5,594 bases of DNA from Kiritimatiellia bacterium (lineage in GTDB: Bacteria > Verrucomicrobiota > Kiritimatiellia > RFP12 > UBA1067): assembly GCA_017999015.1 (NCBI GenBank), contig JAGOBZ010000221.1:1-5594 (forward strand), read 5' to 3'. The position numbers and the translations under genes were made by a program. The notes below the pieces were generated by a model. It made no database searches. It had not been told where the DNA came from and worked only from the letters and a program-made list of their open reading frames with translations. Below are positions 1 through 5,213 of this stretch, in pieces (the stretch's first letter is position 1; each line of letters opens with the position of its first letter).

Positions 1-474
1 GTCTGGCGGTGTGGCAAGTGGAATGCTGTCGGTTGAGTCTTGCCCAAACTGCTTTCCGGCCCGTGTGCTAAATCCAACCGCGCGCCGCGTGTACACCATC
101 GCCGCGACCAGCGCGCAGAGTTCGTCCACAGTCGTGGCGCTGTTCGCGTAGGTCGAGGCCAGCCACGTCGGCGCGCTCACGCCGCCGGTGTACGGGCCGG
201 CGATGAAACACCCGGACGTGCCGGCGCACAGCGCGTTCACATACGCCTTGAGCTGCGTGAGCGTGTACGCCGTGCCGCCCGTGGTGTCGATCAGGCGCGC
301 GACGTTCGTCGGGTCGCCGGCGCTCCATGCGGTCGTGATGCCCTTGGCCTTCTGGCGCTGCTCGATTGCCTTGAGGCAGGGCGCGCAGGGGCAGCCATGG
401 CAGTACCATCCGTGATTCCAGGCGTCACGGATTGGCGCGTGCGAGCCGGGGTATGTCCATGGTCCGAGCGTCAT
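1..474 (-). CDS. cysteine-cluster protein of unknown function (3' partial)
   Basis: From ATG 474 the minus strand is open for 158 codons to the left edge with no stop. The gene is easily missed because it has no end inside the window. The start comes one base after the preceding TAG (TAGCATG), with AGGGG about 7 bases upstream. Codons have strong G/C third positions, as in the neighbours. The product begins MTLGPWTYPGSHAPIRDAW. It then has a tight cluster with C25, C28, C30 and C33 (WYCHGCPCAPC), flanked by H21 and H26, which looks like a metal or Fe-S ligand set. The rest is Ala/Thr/Gly-rich: IDTTGGTAYTLTQLKAYVNALC (62-83), C89, FIAGPYTGGVSAPTWLASTYA (90-110), VDELCALVAAMVYTRRAVG (116-134). 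I do not recognise the family. Its position third after the tape measure suggests a tail-tip component. Lambda gpL, also a tail-tip protein, binds a [4Fe-4S] cluster, which makes the cysteine cluster notable, though no homology is claimed. Confidence 0.72.
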   Translation of the reverse strand, partial: MTLGPWTYPGSHAPIRDAWNHGWYCHGCPCAPCLKAIEQRQKAKGITTAWSAGDPTNVARLIDTTGGTAYTLTQLKAYVNALCAGTSGCFIAGPYTGGVSAPTWLASTYANSATTVDELCALVAAMVYTRRAVGFSTRAGKQFGQDSTDSIPLATPPD

Positions 475-475
475 G

Positions 476-1396
476 CTATGCCCCTGAGCCGGTGCCGCTG
501 CCGTCGCCGCACTCGCGCGAGGTCTTCCAGAGCACCGTGCCGCCAATGTTCATGAGGAACTGCACCGCTGCCGCATCGTAGCCGGACACAAGTCGCAAGT
601 CGAAGTACTCCGCCGTCCAGAACGTTTCAGCTTCCGGCGGGATCTCGCCGTTGTCCCACGTCTGTTGCCAGGCGGCGAGCCAGGTGCCGGCCGGAATGCT
701 GGTCGTGCTGTGGATGTGGAGGATTTTCAGCGCCTGGTCTTCGTGGGTCGGGTCTTCGTCCTTCCCGTTCTGGTACACGTCGCAGACGTGGTCCTCGCCA
801 GTGCCCGACACGATCTGAACGGGGACAAGCTGCGTGCCGCCAGCACCACGGCCGGGGCAGAGCAACATCAGCGCGGTCCCTGGGGTCTGGCCGTTGGCGA
901 AAGTCACGGTGCGGAGGTACATGAACCAGCCGGCGGTGTTGGGGCTCAGGTACCGCGCGCTTGCGGTCGCGCCGAGGAAGTCGCCCACGGCGCACGCGTC
1001 CGAGCCGGCACCCGTGCCGCCCCCGGTCCCCGCGCCGGTGCCCGCCCCCGTCCCGTCGCCCGCCACGAACTTGACCAGCCGCACGCCCCCGGTCCAGCCA
1101 CGCCCGCTCGCGCCGTCTGCGACGGGTGCGTCCATCACCACGACGTAATCCGTGGTCGCCGCCGGGGTCGCGGCCTCCCAAACGCCCTCGCGGACATAGG
1201 CTCCGAGTGCGACCACGTCGCCGCGCGCGAGGGACACGCCAAGGTTATTGACGATGCCGACGCTCTGCAGGTCGGGGAAGGGCAGCCGCCGCGTCTTCCC
1301 GCCCCCGGACAACGCGAGCGGCTCGCCCTCGACGGCGCGCACCACGTCGGCTATGCGGCGCATGCTGTCGCGGGTGAATGTCTGCGGGCGGGCCAT
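476..1396 (-). CDS. tail-module protein with Gly/Thr-rich linker, unknown function (306 aa)
   Basis: I do not recognise a named family. The N-terminus (MARPQTFTRDSMRRIADVVRAVEGEPL, residues 1-27) is a likely basic amphipathic helix. Residues 36-112 form a first, mostly beta part (RRLPFPDLQSVGIVNNLGV, GDVVALGAYVREGVW, TTDYVVVMDAPVADG, GGVRLVKFVAG). A Gly/Thr/Ala-rich, low-complexity tract at 113-132 then leads to a second part (133-295) with YLSPNTAGWFMYLRTVTFANGQ, TALMLLCPG, AAWQQTWDNGEIPPEAETFWTAEYFDLRLV and NIGGTVLW. The C-terminus is again Gly/Ser/Thr-rich (CGDGSGTGSGA). This gives two small domains joined by a flexible hinge, a layout seen in tail-fibre and tip components, but that role is inferred. 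The gene is 9 bases downstream of the 288-residue gene with a coupled ribosome site, and one base upstream of the next start. No enzyme motif is visible. Confidence 0.8.
   Translation of the reverse strand: MARPQTFTRDSMRRIADVVRAVEGEPLALSGGGKTRRLPFPDLQSVGIVNNLGVSLARGDVVALGAYVREGVWEAATPAATTDYVVVMDAPVADGASGRGWTGGVRLVKFVAGDGTGAGTGAGTGGGTGAGSDACAVGDFLGATASARYLSPNTAGWFMYLRTVTFANGQTPGTALMLLCPGRGAGGTQLVPVQIVSGTGEDHVCDVYQNGKDEDPTHEDQALKILHIHSTTSIPAGTWLAAWQQTWDNGEIPPEAETFWTAEYFDLRLVSGYDAAAVQFLMNIGGTVLWKTSRECGDGSGTGSGA
1001..1060 (-). repeat. in-frame Gly-Thr/Gly-Ala codon repeat (flexible linker)
   Basis: The coding strand runs as alternating GGN ACN and GGN GCN codons, giving repeated G-T-G-A units with a GGG interruption (GDGTGAGTGAGTGGGTGAGS, residues 113-132 of the 306-residue protein). 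Wobble bases vary (GGG, GGC, ACG, ACC), so it is an imperfect repeat and was probably not created by very recent slippage. The unit of 6 or 12 bases keeps the frame if copies are gained or lost. It marks the junction of two predicted domains. Confidence 0.75.
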
Positions 1397-1402
1397 GCGG
1401 TG

Positions 1403-1408
1403 ACCTCA
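1403..1408 (-). promoter_or_regulatory. TGAGGT: stop codon of one gene inside the ribosome site of the next
   Basis: The stop TGA of the 288-residue gene (1408-1406) is also the first half of TGAGGT, which contains the Shine-Dalgarno core GAGGT. Six bases later comes ATG 1396. Terminating ribosomes are thus placed directly on the next initiation site, a common sign of coupled translation. Confidence 0.6.
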
Positions 1409-2272
1409 CGTTGCGGACGGCAGAGACAGCGAAGACCAATCGGCAGTGGCGTAGGCGTCATACTCCATGTAGACCGGGTCCTGGCCGGCCGCGAGCGGGT
1501 AGCCGCTGCCGTCCAACTTCACCGGCTCGGTCACGTCGACGCCGTTGTCGTCCTTGATGTTGAATTTCGCCGTGAGGACAAGCTGCCGCAATCCCTGGTC
1601 AAGCGGGAACTTCCGGTGCGTCGCGGCGCGGTACTCGATTTCAAATGTGACCGCGAAGTACCGCGAGCCGCCCGGGGTCCACTTTTTGACGGCGCTGATC
1701 CGCTTCATGCGGAACGTTTTCGCGGCCCCGGTCTTCCCGGCAATGGTCGCCGTGCCCGTGGCCGGGTAAACGGTGTCTTTCCAGGTCTCGTTGTCGTCGG
1801 CGTCCCACGAGCTGTAATTCTTGGTGATCCTGATGACCGTGACTCCGGCGTCTTTCTCGACTGGCGGGTCGAACAGGTCGCCGGCCGAGTTTTCGACGGC
1901 GTTGCCGGTGATGGCGTCCTCGTCGAATGGGACAGACTCCGGGTCAGTGTCGATCTGAATTTCTGGGTCTTGGGACGTCGGCGTCTCGGACCACGCTGGA
2001 CCGGTGCCCGGCATCTCGTATTCGCAGATGACAATCCAGTTGAGTTGATTCGCGTCGGTGGGCGGGTTCTTTTTCGCGATGCGGCGTTTGCACACGGCGC
2101 CGTTGAACACTTCGCCGATGGCGGGGAGCCCGGACGCGGCCAGCACGGTAACGGCGGTATCTGACGCGGCCGTGCAAAGGACGTTGAAGGCACGGCGGGC
2201 GGTGTTGCCCTTTTCCGCGTCGTTTGACGCTTCCTGTTCCTGGTGTCTCTCAACGGCAGCCCCGGCGCTCAT
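1406..2272 (-). CDS. tail-module structural protein of unknown function (288 aa)
   Basis: I do not recognise a named family. The product is 288 residues with no signal peptide or membrane segment. A short, charged N-terminus (residues 1-28) precedes FNVLCTAASDTAVTVLAASGLPAIGEVF (29-56), which introduces a beta-rich body. Residues 80-165 are rich in Asp and Glu and include DPEIQIDTDPESVPFDEDAITGNAVENSAGDLFDPPVE. Alternating strands follow (VTVIRITKNYSSW, SRYFAVTFEIEYR, LRQLVLTAKFNI). The C-terminal section (EPVKLDGSGYPL, then DPVYMEYDAYATADWSSLSL) looks like a conserved closing motif of similar proteins after tape measures in high-GC environmental prophages; that is recollection, not a search result. 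Its place directly after the tape measure and its translational coupling suggest a distal tail or tail-tip part. It lacks the clear Dit (PF05709-type) pattern. ATG 2272 is supported by a very strong ribosome site. Confidence 0.8.
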   Translation of the reverse strand: MSAGAAVERHQEQEASNDAEKGNTARRAFNVLCTAASDTAVTVLAASGLPAIGEVFNGAVCKRRIAKKNPPTDANQLNWIVICEYEMPGTGPAWSETPTSQDPEIQIDTDPESVPFDEDAITGNAVENSAGDLFDPPVEKDAGVTVIRITKNYSSWDADDNETWKDTVYPATGTATIAGKTGAAKTFRMKRISAVKKWTPGGSRYFAVTFEIEYRAATHRKFPLDQGLRQLVLTAKFNIKDDNGVDVTEPVKLDGSGYPLAAGQDPVYMEYDAYATADWSSLSLPSAT

Positions 2273-4092
2273 ATGGCAACCTCCTCGAAAGCGTTGTCCT
2301 CAGTCGCGTCGATCAGGTCGGCGAGCTTGACCAGTGCCGCCTCGGACGCGCGGGCCTGGCGCTCGTTGACGGCCAGCAGCTTGTTCACGCCGGACTTGCT
2401 CGCGTCGGCGGCAAGGCTTGCGCTGTAGGCGGCCACGGTGCCTTTCTCCACGCCGGCGGGGCGCGTGACCTGGATGGCGTTGGCCGTGCCCCACTGCATG
2501 GCTGGCAGGTTTGGCCCCCCGCGCTTGTGCCCTGGCAGCCAGCCGAACGAGCGCGCGCCGGCCGCCGTGTCGGCCGCGCCCTTCCCGGCCGCGCTCGCGT
2601 CCAGTTCGGCCGCAAGCCGGTTCGTCTCGGTCTGAAACTTGTCCCAGAACGCCATAGCAGAATCAGGGGCCAACGCACCGAACAGTCCGGCCAAGTCGTC
2701 TTTGATCCCGCCGAGGCTGAACTCACGCTTGAGATTATCTGCGAACGCACCCCAACCGCCCGACGCCGGGGCGAGCGCGTCCTGTTCCTTCCACGCCGCC
2801 TGTTCGGACATGGCCTTGTCAAACGCTTCCTGCTGCGTCTGGATGATCGCCGCCCCGGCAGCTTTCGTGCCGGCGAATGACGTGTCGCCCTTGAGCACGG
2901 CGGCCATGTCCTTTACGAATGATTCGGCGAGGACAAGGCTCCCGGTGAAGTACCCCGACATTGATTCGATGAACCACTTTCCCCAGGTCCAAACCCGCTC
3001 CACCACGGGAGAGAAATCGAACGCCTCGCCGAACGCGCGGCCAACCTTGAACCCGCCAAAGGCGACGGCGAGTATACCGCCTACCTTTGCCAGCGCAACG
3101 GCCGGAGCGAGCGCCATACGCGCAGACGCGATGCTCCGTGCGTCGATGGCGGTGAACGCGCCGGCCATGAGCACGCCCATGCTGTACGTAGCCTTGAGCA
3201 CGGCCCCCACAACGCCGGTTTTCCACGCCGCGGCGAACGCGACACCCCCGGCCAGCCACGTCTGCAGGCTGCGTTGCTGCCTCTCGCTCAGGCTGTCCCA
3301 CGCCGGGCCAATGCTGCGGACGGCGGCCGCGATGACGTGCGCGCCGTGCGTGATCTTGGGCGCCCAGCGCACGACAGCCTCGGTGGCGGTGTTGGCCAGC
3401 GCGGTTTTCATGCGGCTGATGGCATCGTTGGCCTCCTCGATCCTGCCGAGGTCCAGCCGCGAGAACGCGCCGCCGAGGCGGTTGCTCTCCGCAATCAGGC
3501 GCTCGATCTCGTCACGGCCAAGCGCGAGGAACGCGGACGCCTGCATGCCGGCGCGGCCGAAGATGCCCATAGCGGCGCTCGCGCGTATGCTCGGGCTCTC
3601 CACCCTCCGCAGCGCCTCGGACACCTCGAGAAACGCCCTGTCCAGCGGCATCGCAGAAAGCGCCTTGGCCGACAGGCCCAACGCGGCGAAACTCTTCTCG
3701 GATTCCTTGCTGCGCCCGGTCAGGGCGTCGCCCAGTGTGCGCCCGAGGTAGCGCATGGACTGTGCGACGGTCTCGGATGACTGGCCGGCGAGGTCGGCCG
3801 CGTGCGTGATGCCAAGCAGGCGGTCGGGTGCAATCTTCAGCTCGTCGCTCAGTTTCGCGGTGGCGTCGCGCGCACCGAACTGCGCCTTGGCAAGGGAGAT
3901 GAACCCGTACCCGGCCGCCGCCAGCCCGCCGATGCCAACGAGCTGCGTGGCGAGCCCGCCCAGTGTGGACGTGGTTGCGATGACGGAGCCGCGGAACGCA
4001 CCGAGCCGGCCGGCAGCGGCGCGCATGCCCTGGTCAAACCGGACGGTGTTCGCGCTCAGGATGGCGTGCAGACTACCGATTGCCGTGGACAT
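2269..4092 (-). CDS. tape measure protein
   Basis: The tape measure sets tail length by filling the tube during assembly, and it is later released at infection. The product has 607 residues. The N-terminus (MSTAIGSLHAILSANTVRFDQGMRAAAGRLGAFRGSV) is the usual short beta segment plus helix. A hydrophobic Gly/Ala stretch follows at about 43-68. Residues 81-215 carry the common pattern LSDELKIAPDRLLGITHAADLAG, then SFAALGLSA, then AFLEVSEALRRV, then AAMGIFGRAGMQ, then FSRLDLGRIEEANDAISRMK. More hydrophobic stretches lie at about 280-316 and 327-350 and could insert into or cross the host membrane during DNA delivery. The C-terminal helix (570-595) is NKLLAVNERQARASEAALVKLADLID. ATG 4092 has AAAGG 9 bases upstream, and the gene overlaps the T extension by 20 bases. 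At about 0.15 nm per residue the predicted tail is near 90 nm, shorter than that of lambda. No lysozyme or peptidase domain is seen. Confidence 0.93.
   Translation of the reverse strand: MSTAIGSLHAILSANTVRFDQGMRAAAGRLGAFRGSVIATTSTLGGLATQLVGIGGLAAAGYGFISLAKAQFGARDATAKLSDELKIAPDRLLGITHAADLAGQSSETVAQSMRYLGRTLGDALTGRSKESEKSFAALGLSAKALSAMPLDRAFLEVSEALRRVESPSIRASAAMGIFGRAGMQASAFLALGRDEIERLIAESNRLGGAFSRLDLGRIEEANDAISRMKTALANTATEAVVRWAPKITHGAHVIAAAVRSIGPAWDSLSERQQRSLQTWLAGGVAFAAAWKTGVVGAVLKATYSMGVLMAGAFTAIDARSIASARMALAPAVALAKVGGILAVAFGGFKVGRAFGEAFDFSPVVERVWTWGKWFIESMSGYFTGSLVLAESFVKDMAAVLKGDTSFAGTKAAGAAIIQTQQEAFDKAMSEQAAWKEQDALAPASGGWGAFADNLKREFSLGGIKDDLAGLFGALAPDSAMAFWDKFQTETNRLAAELDASAAGKGAADTAAGARSFGWLPGHKRGGPNLPAMQWGTANAIQVTRPAGVEKGTVAAYSASLAADASKSGVNKLLAVNERQARASEAALVKLADLIDATEDNAFEEVAI
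2279..2286 (-). promoter_or_regulatory. strong Shine-Dalgarno GAGGAGGT inside the tape measure 3' end
   Basis: GAGGAGGT contains the near-full anti-Shine-Dalgarno complement AGGAGGT and is followed by 6 bases and then ATG 2272. It lies in the last codons of the tape measure gene (encoding part of ..FEEVAI). The start codon overlaps the tape measure stop as ATGA. This fixes the start of the 288-residue gene and indicates both strong initiation and translational coupling. Confidence 0.75.
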
Positions 4093-4420
4093 TGGCCGCC
4101 GCCTTTGCTTTCGCGCCGATCCTCAGTACCTCGAAGATGAACTCCGGTGACTGCTGTTCCTTCTTCTTTGCGGCCTCACCGAACTTGAGCATGAAGTCGT
4201 TCAGGTCGGTGCTTTTCGAGCCGCCCATTGTCCGAGCGATCAGGGACGCAATCAGTGCCGCTTGCAGGTCGCCACGCTCCTGGCCCCACGGTGACAGCGT
4301 GCGGTACGCCATCCATTCGGCGAACTCGCGCGAGTCGCACCGCGCTTGGGCCTCGCGCACGGTGCATCCCCAGAGCGCCGCCAGGTCGAACCAGCAACGG
4401 CGCTCCGGGGAGTCGGTCAG
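4073..4420 (-). CDS. tail assembly chaperone -1 extension (lambda gpT-like part of the GT fusion)
   Basis: This 115-residue segment is the T-like part of a G-T fusion made by -1 frameshifting; the whole fusion would span 4770-4073 and be 232 residues. It has no convincing start codon or ribosome site at its head, and its frame upstream of 4420 is only a shadow of the G gene. Recognisable T-like motifs are WFDLAALWGCTVREAQ (residues 10-25), a short targeting-like helix; SREFAEWMAYR (30-40), the 'ss.Ef.eW.Ayy' signature; LSPWGQERGDLQAALIASLIA (42-62), the 'PfG..r.dlraaliaa.ia' signature; and SKSTDLNDFMLKFG (68-81), the 'DFm' motif. These match DUF4035/gpT-type tail assembly proteins. In lambda, GT recruits tail tube subunits to the tape measure-chaperone complex, and a similar role is inferred here. 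The last 20 bases overlap the start of the tape measure gene, again as T overlaps H in lambda. Confidence 0.82.
   Translation of the reverse strand: MTDSPERRCWFDLAALWGCTVREAQARCDSREFAEWMAYRTLSPWGQERGDLQAALIASLIARTMGGSKSTDLNDFMLKFGEAAKKKEQQSPEFIFEVLRIGAKAKAAANVHGNR
4102..4106 (-). promoter_or_regulatory. ribosome binding site AAAGG of the tape measure gene
   Basis: AAAGG ends 9 bases before ATG 4092 and lies inside the coding sequence of the T extension. Ribosomes that frameshift into T therefore translate across this site, and tape measure initiation may be coupled to GT synthesis. The coupling is inferred from position only. Confidence 0.5.
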
Positions 4421-4426
4421 TTTCCC
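4367..4426 (-). promoter_or_regulatory. programmed -1 ribosomal frameshift site (slippery heptamer + stem-loop)
   Basis: The heptamer GGGAAAC occupies 4426-4420 and is read in the zero frame as G GGA AAC, the X XXY YYZ form required for tandem -1 slippage. The zero-frame stop TGA (4419-4417) follows at once. After an 8-base spacer (TGACCGAC) comes a long stem: 4411-4398 pairs with 4367-4380 in 14 consecutive base pairs. Twelve of these are G-C or C-G pairs, A-U and U-A pairs and only one is a G-U (4406:4372); most are G-C. The loop is 17 bases (4397-4381), with further possible U-G pairs at its base. Slipping joins ...LAGN to LTDSPERR... in the -1 frame. Heptamer, spacer and structure are read directly from the sequence. 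Function is inferred from the established G/GT frameshift in tail genes, where lambda uses GGGAAAG. I saw no clear pseudoknot partner for the loop. Confidence 0.88.
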
Positions 4427-4770
4427 GCCAGCGCCTCGCGGCTCGCGGCGTCCAGGCAGTTGTGCTTGACAGCCGCGCGGAACAGCCGGTCCAGTACGGT
4501 GCCGTTCTTCTGCATCAGCGCCCCAACCTGGTCGTCGGTGAACAAGCGCTTCCCGTCCGCGTCGCACAGGCACAACCCGAGCAGGCGCTTGCGCGCCGCC
4601 GCGTCGGTCTTGTTGGCGCGTTCGTCGCGGGCCGCCTGCTCCATGAGGTCGTTGCGCTCGGTCCCGGTCAGGGTGCGGATGCCGATCTGGCCGTCCGCTC
4701 CCCACTCCGGCACATTCTCCAATGCGACTTTGGTGTCTGCGGCCCCGAGGATCTGCTCTGCGGTCAACAT
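4417..4770 (-). CDS. tail assembly chaperone, short form (lambda gpG-like)
   Basis: Likely the short tail assembly chaperone, which coats the tape measure protein before tube polymerisation. The product is 117 residues, largely helical and hydrophilic. It opens with MLTAEQILGAADTKVALENVPEWG. A strand segment follows (residues 28-37, QIGIRTLTGT), then the family-like 'T..ERdd' helix (TERNDLMEQAARDE). Next are a short strand/turn (LLGLCLCDADGKRLFTDDQV), a helix (VGALMQKNGTVLDRLFRAA), and the end VKHNCLDAASREALAGN. This order is typical of prophage tail assembly chaperones. The gene ends GGA AAC TGA, and the last two sense codons form a slippery heptamer with the preceding G, which allows some ribosomes to continue into the -1 frame (see the frameshift site and the T extension). 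It lies between tube and tape measure, as G does in lambda. The start at 4770 is chosen because of its AAGGAG site. Confidence 0.82.
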   Translation of the reverse strand: MLTAEQILGAADTKVALENVPEWGADGQIGIRTLTGTERNDLMEQAARDERANKTDAAARKRLLGLCLCDADGKRLFTDDQVGALMQKNGTVLDRLFRAAVKHNCLDAASREALAGN

Positions 4771-4779
4771 GCTGGCGGT

Positions 4780-4785
4780 CTCCTT
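4780..4785 (-). promoter_or_regulatory. Shine-Dalgarno AAGGAG fixing the chaperone start at 4770
   Basis: AAGGAG lies 9 bases before ATG 4770. An in-frame upstream ATG at 4809 would add 13 residues (MPGPPRNQKETAS) and overlap the end of the tail tube gene, but it has no comparable ribosome site. The product starting at 4770 (MLTAEQIL) also looks like a normal family N-terminus. The same GGAGACC core is found before the tail tube start, suggesting matched strong initiation for two abundant products. Confidence 0.75.
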
Positions 4786-4789
4786 CTGG

Positions 4790-5191
4790 TTACGCGGCGG
4801 TCCCGGCACCGGTGCAGGTGGGCTGGTCGGTCCACACGAGCGTACCCTCGTAAGTGAACAGGCCCTTGCCCTCTTCGTGCTCGCCGGTGATCCTGAACCC
4901 GGTCATGCCGGCGGTGCCGGTGATCACGCCGCCGTTGCGGCCGGTGATGGTGCAGGTGCTCGGCGCGTCCGTGATGGGCGGGTCCATGCCGATTTCGGCA
5001 TTGCCGCGGATGGTCACGTCGCCGCCATCGGCGAGCGCGGCCATGATCTTGGCCATCCAGGCTGAGGTTGCCACATTGCTGACATTGACGGTCTCGCGGG
5101 TGACGTTCATCGGGTCAACCCCGGTGATGTTCCCGAAAAACCCGGAGTCGAACGAAATCGTTACGCCGTGCACAAGCTCGTGAGCGTTCAT
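4790..5191 (-). CDS. major tail tube protein
   Basis: Likely the structural subunit that stacks as rings around the tape measure to form the non-contractile tail tube. The 133-residue product is mostly predicted beta-strand. The N-terminal part (VTISFDSGFFGNITGVDP, then MNVTRETVNVSNV, residues about 10-40) follows the tube-protein pattern of a first strand pair followed by 'r..vd.s.'. Residues 58-75 (DVTIRGNAEIGMDPPI) match the central 'g.l.l.g.fdp..pPi' segment. Residues 78-120 give further strands (STCTITGRNG, MTGFRITGEH, LFTYEGTLVW). ATG 5191 is preceded by GGAG with a 9-base spacer. The gene sits between the tail completion gene and the tail assembly chaperone, exactly where tube proteins are found in lambda-like and HK97-like modules. 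The short, loose C-terminus (CTGAGTAA) shows no added Ig-like domain. The tube call is well supported by context; the exact Pfam tube family is less certain. Confidence 0.82.
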   Translation of the reverse strand: MNAHELVHGVTISFDSGFFGNITGVDPMNVTRETVNVSNVATSAWMAKIMAALADGGDVTIRGNAEIGMDPPITDAPSTCTITGRNGGVITGTAGMTGFRITGEHEEGKGLFTYEGTLVWTDQPTCTGAGTAA

Positions 5192-5213
5192 CGGTCTGGT
5201 CTCCGTGCGGTCG

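Noticed and set aside
40..555. 171-codon plus-strand frame and a 113-codon minus-strand frame (68-409) at the left edge
   Set aside because: Both are Arg-rich shadows in other registers of the continuous minus-strand gene that starts at 474 and has the operon's codon bias.
1008..1019. Small inverted repeat GGCACCCGTGCC as a possible operator or terminator
   Set aside because: It is only a 5-bp stem inside the Gly/Thr repeat of a coding region, and it follows from the repetitive GC-rich codons.
665..2164. 499-codon open frame on the plus strand across two minus-strand genes
   Set aside because: It is in exact codon register with both underlying genes (476-1396 and 1406-2272). An antisense stop would need the sense codons TTA, CTA or TCA, which are rare in this GC-rich DNA. 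The product is Arg/Gly/Val-rich with no family pattern, while the minus-strand genes have ribosome sites and coupled junctions.
2639..3751. 370-codon open frame on the plus strand inside the tape measure gene
   Set aside because: It lies wholly antisense to a confidently recognised tape measure gene. Its Ala/Ser/Pro-rich composition is typical of shadow frames, and it has no neighbouring plus-strand gene or transcription signal.
4421..4705. Upstream part of the -1 frame that leads into T, with an apparent start at 4705
   Set aside because: The translated sequence before 4420 is Arg/Gly/Pro-rich shadow of the G gene. Family-like sequence begins only after the slippery site, so T is better explained as a frameshift extension than as a separate 210-residue gene.
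4771..4809. Longer N-terminus of the chaperone gene starting at ATG 4809
   Set aside because: It would overlap the end of the tail tube gene and lacks a good ribosome site, while ATG 4770 has AAGGAG at 9 bases.
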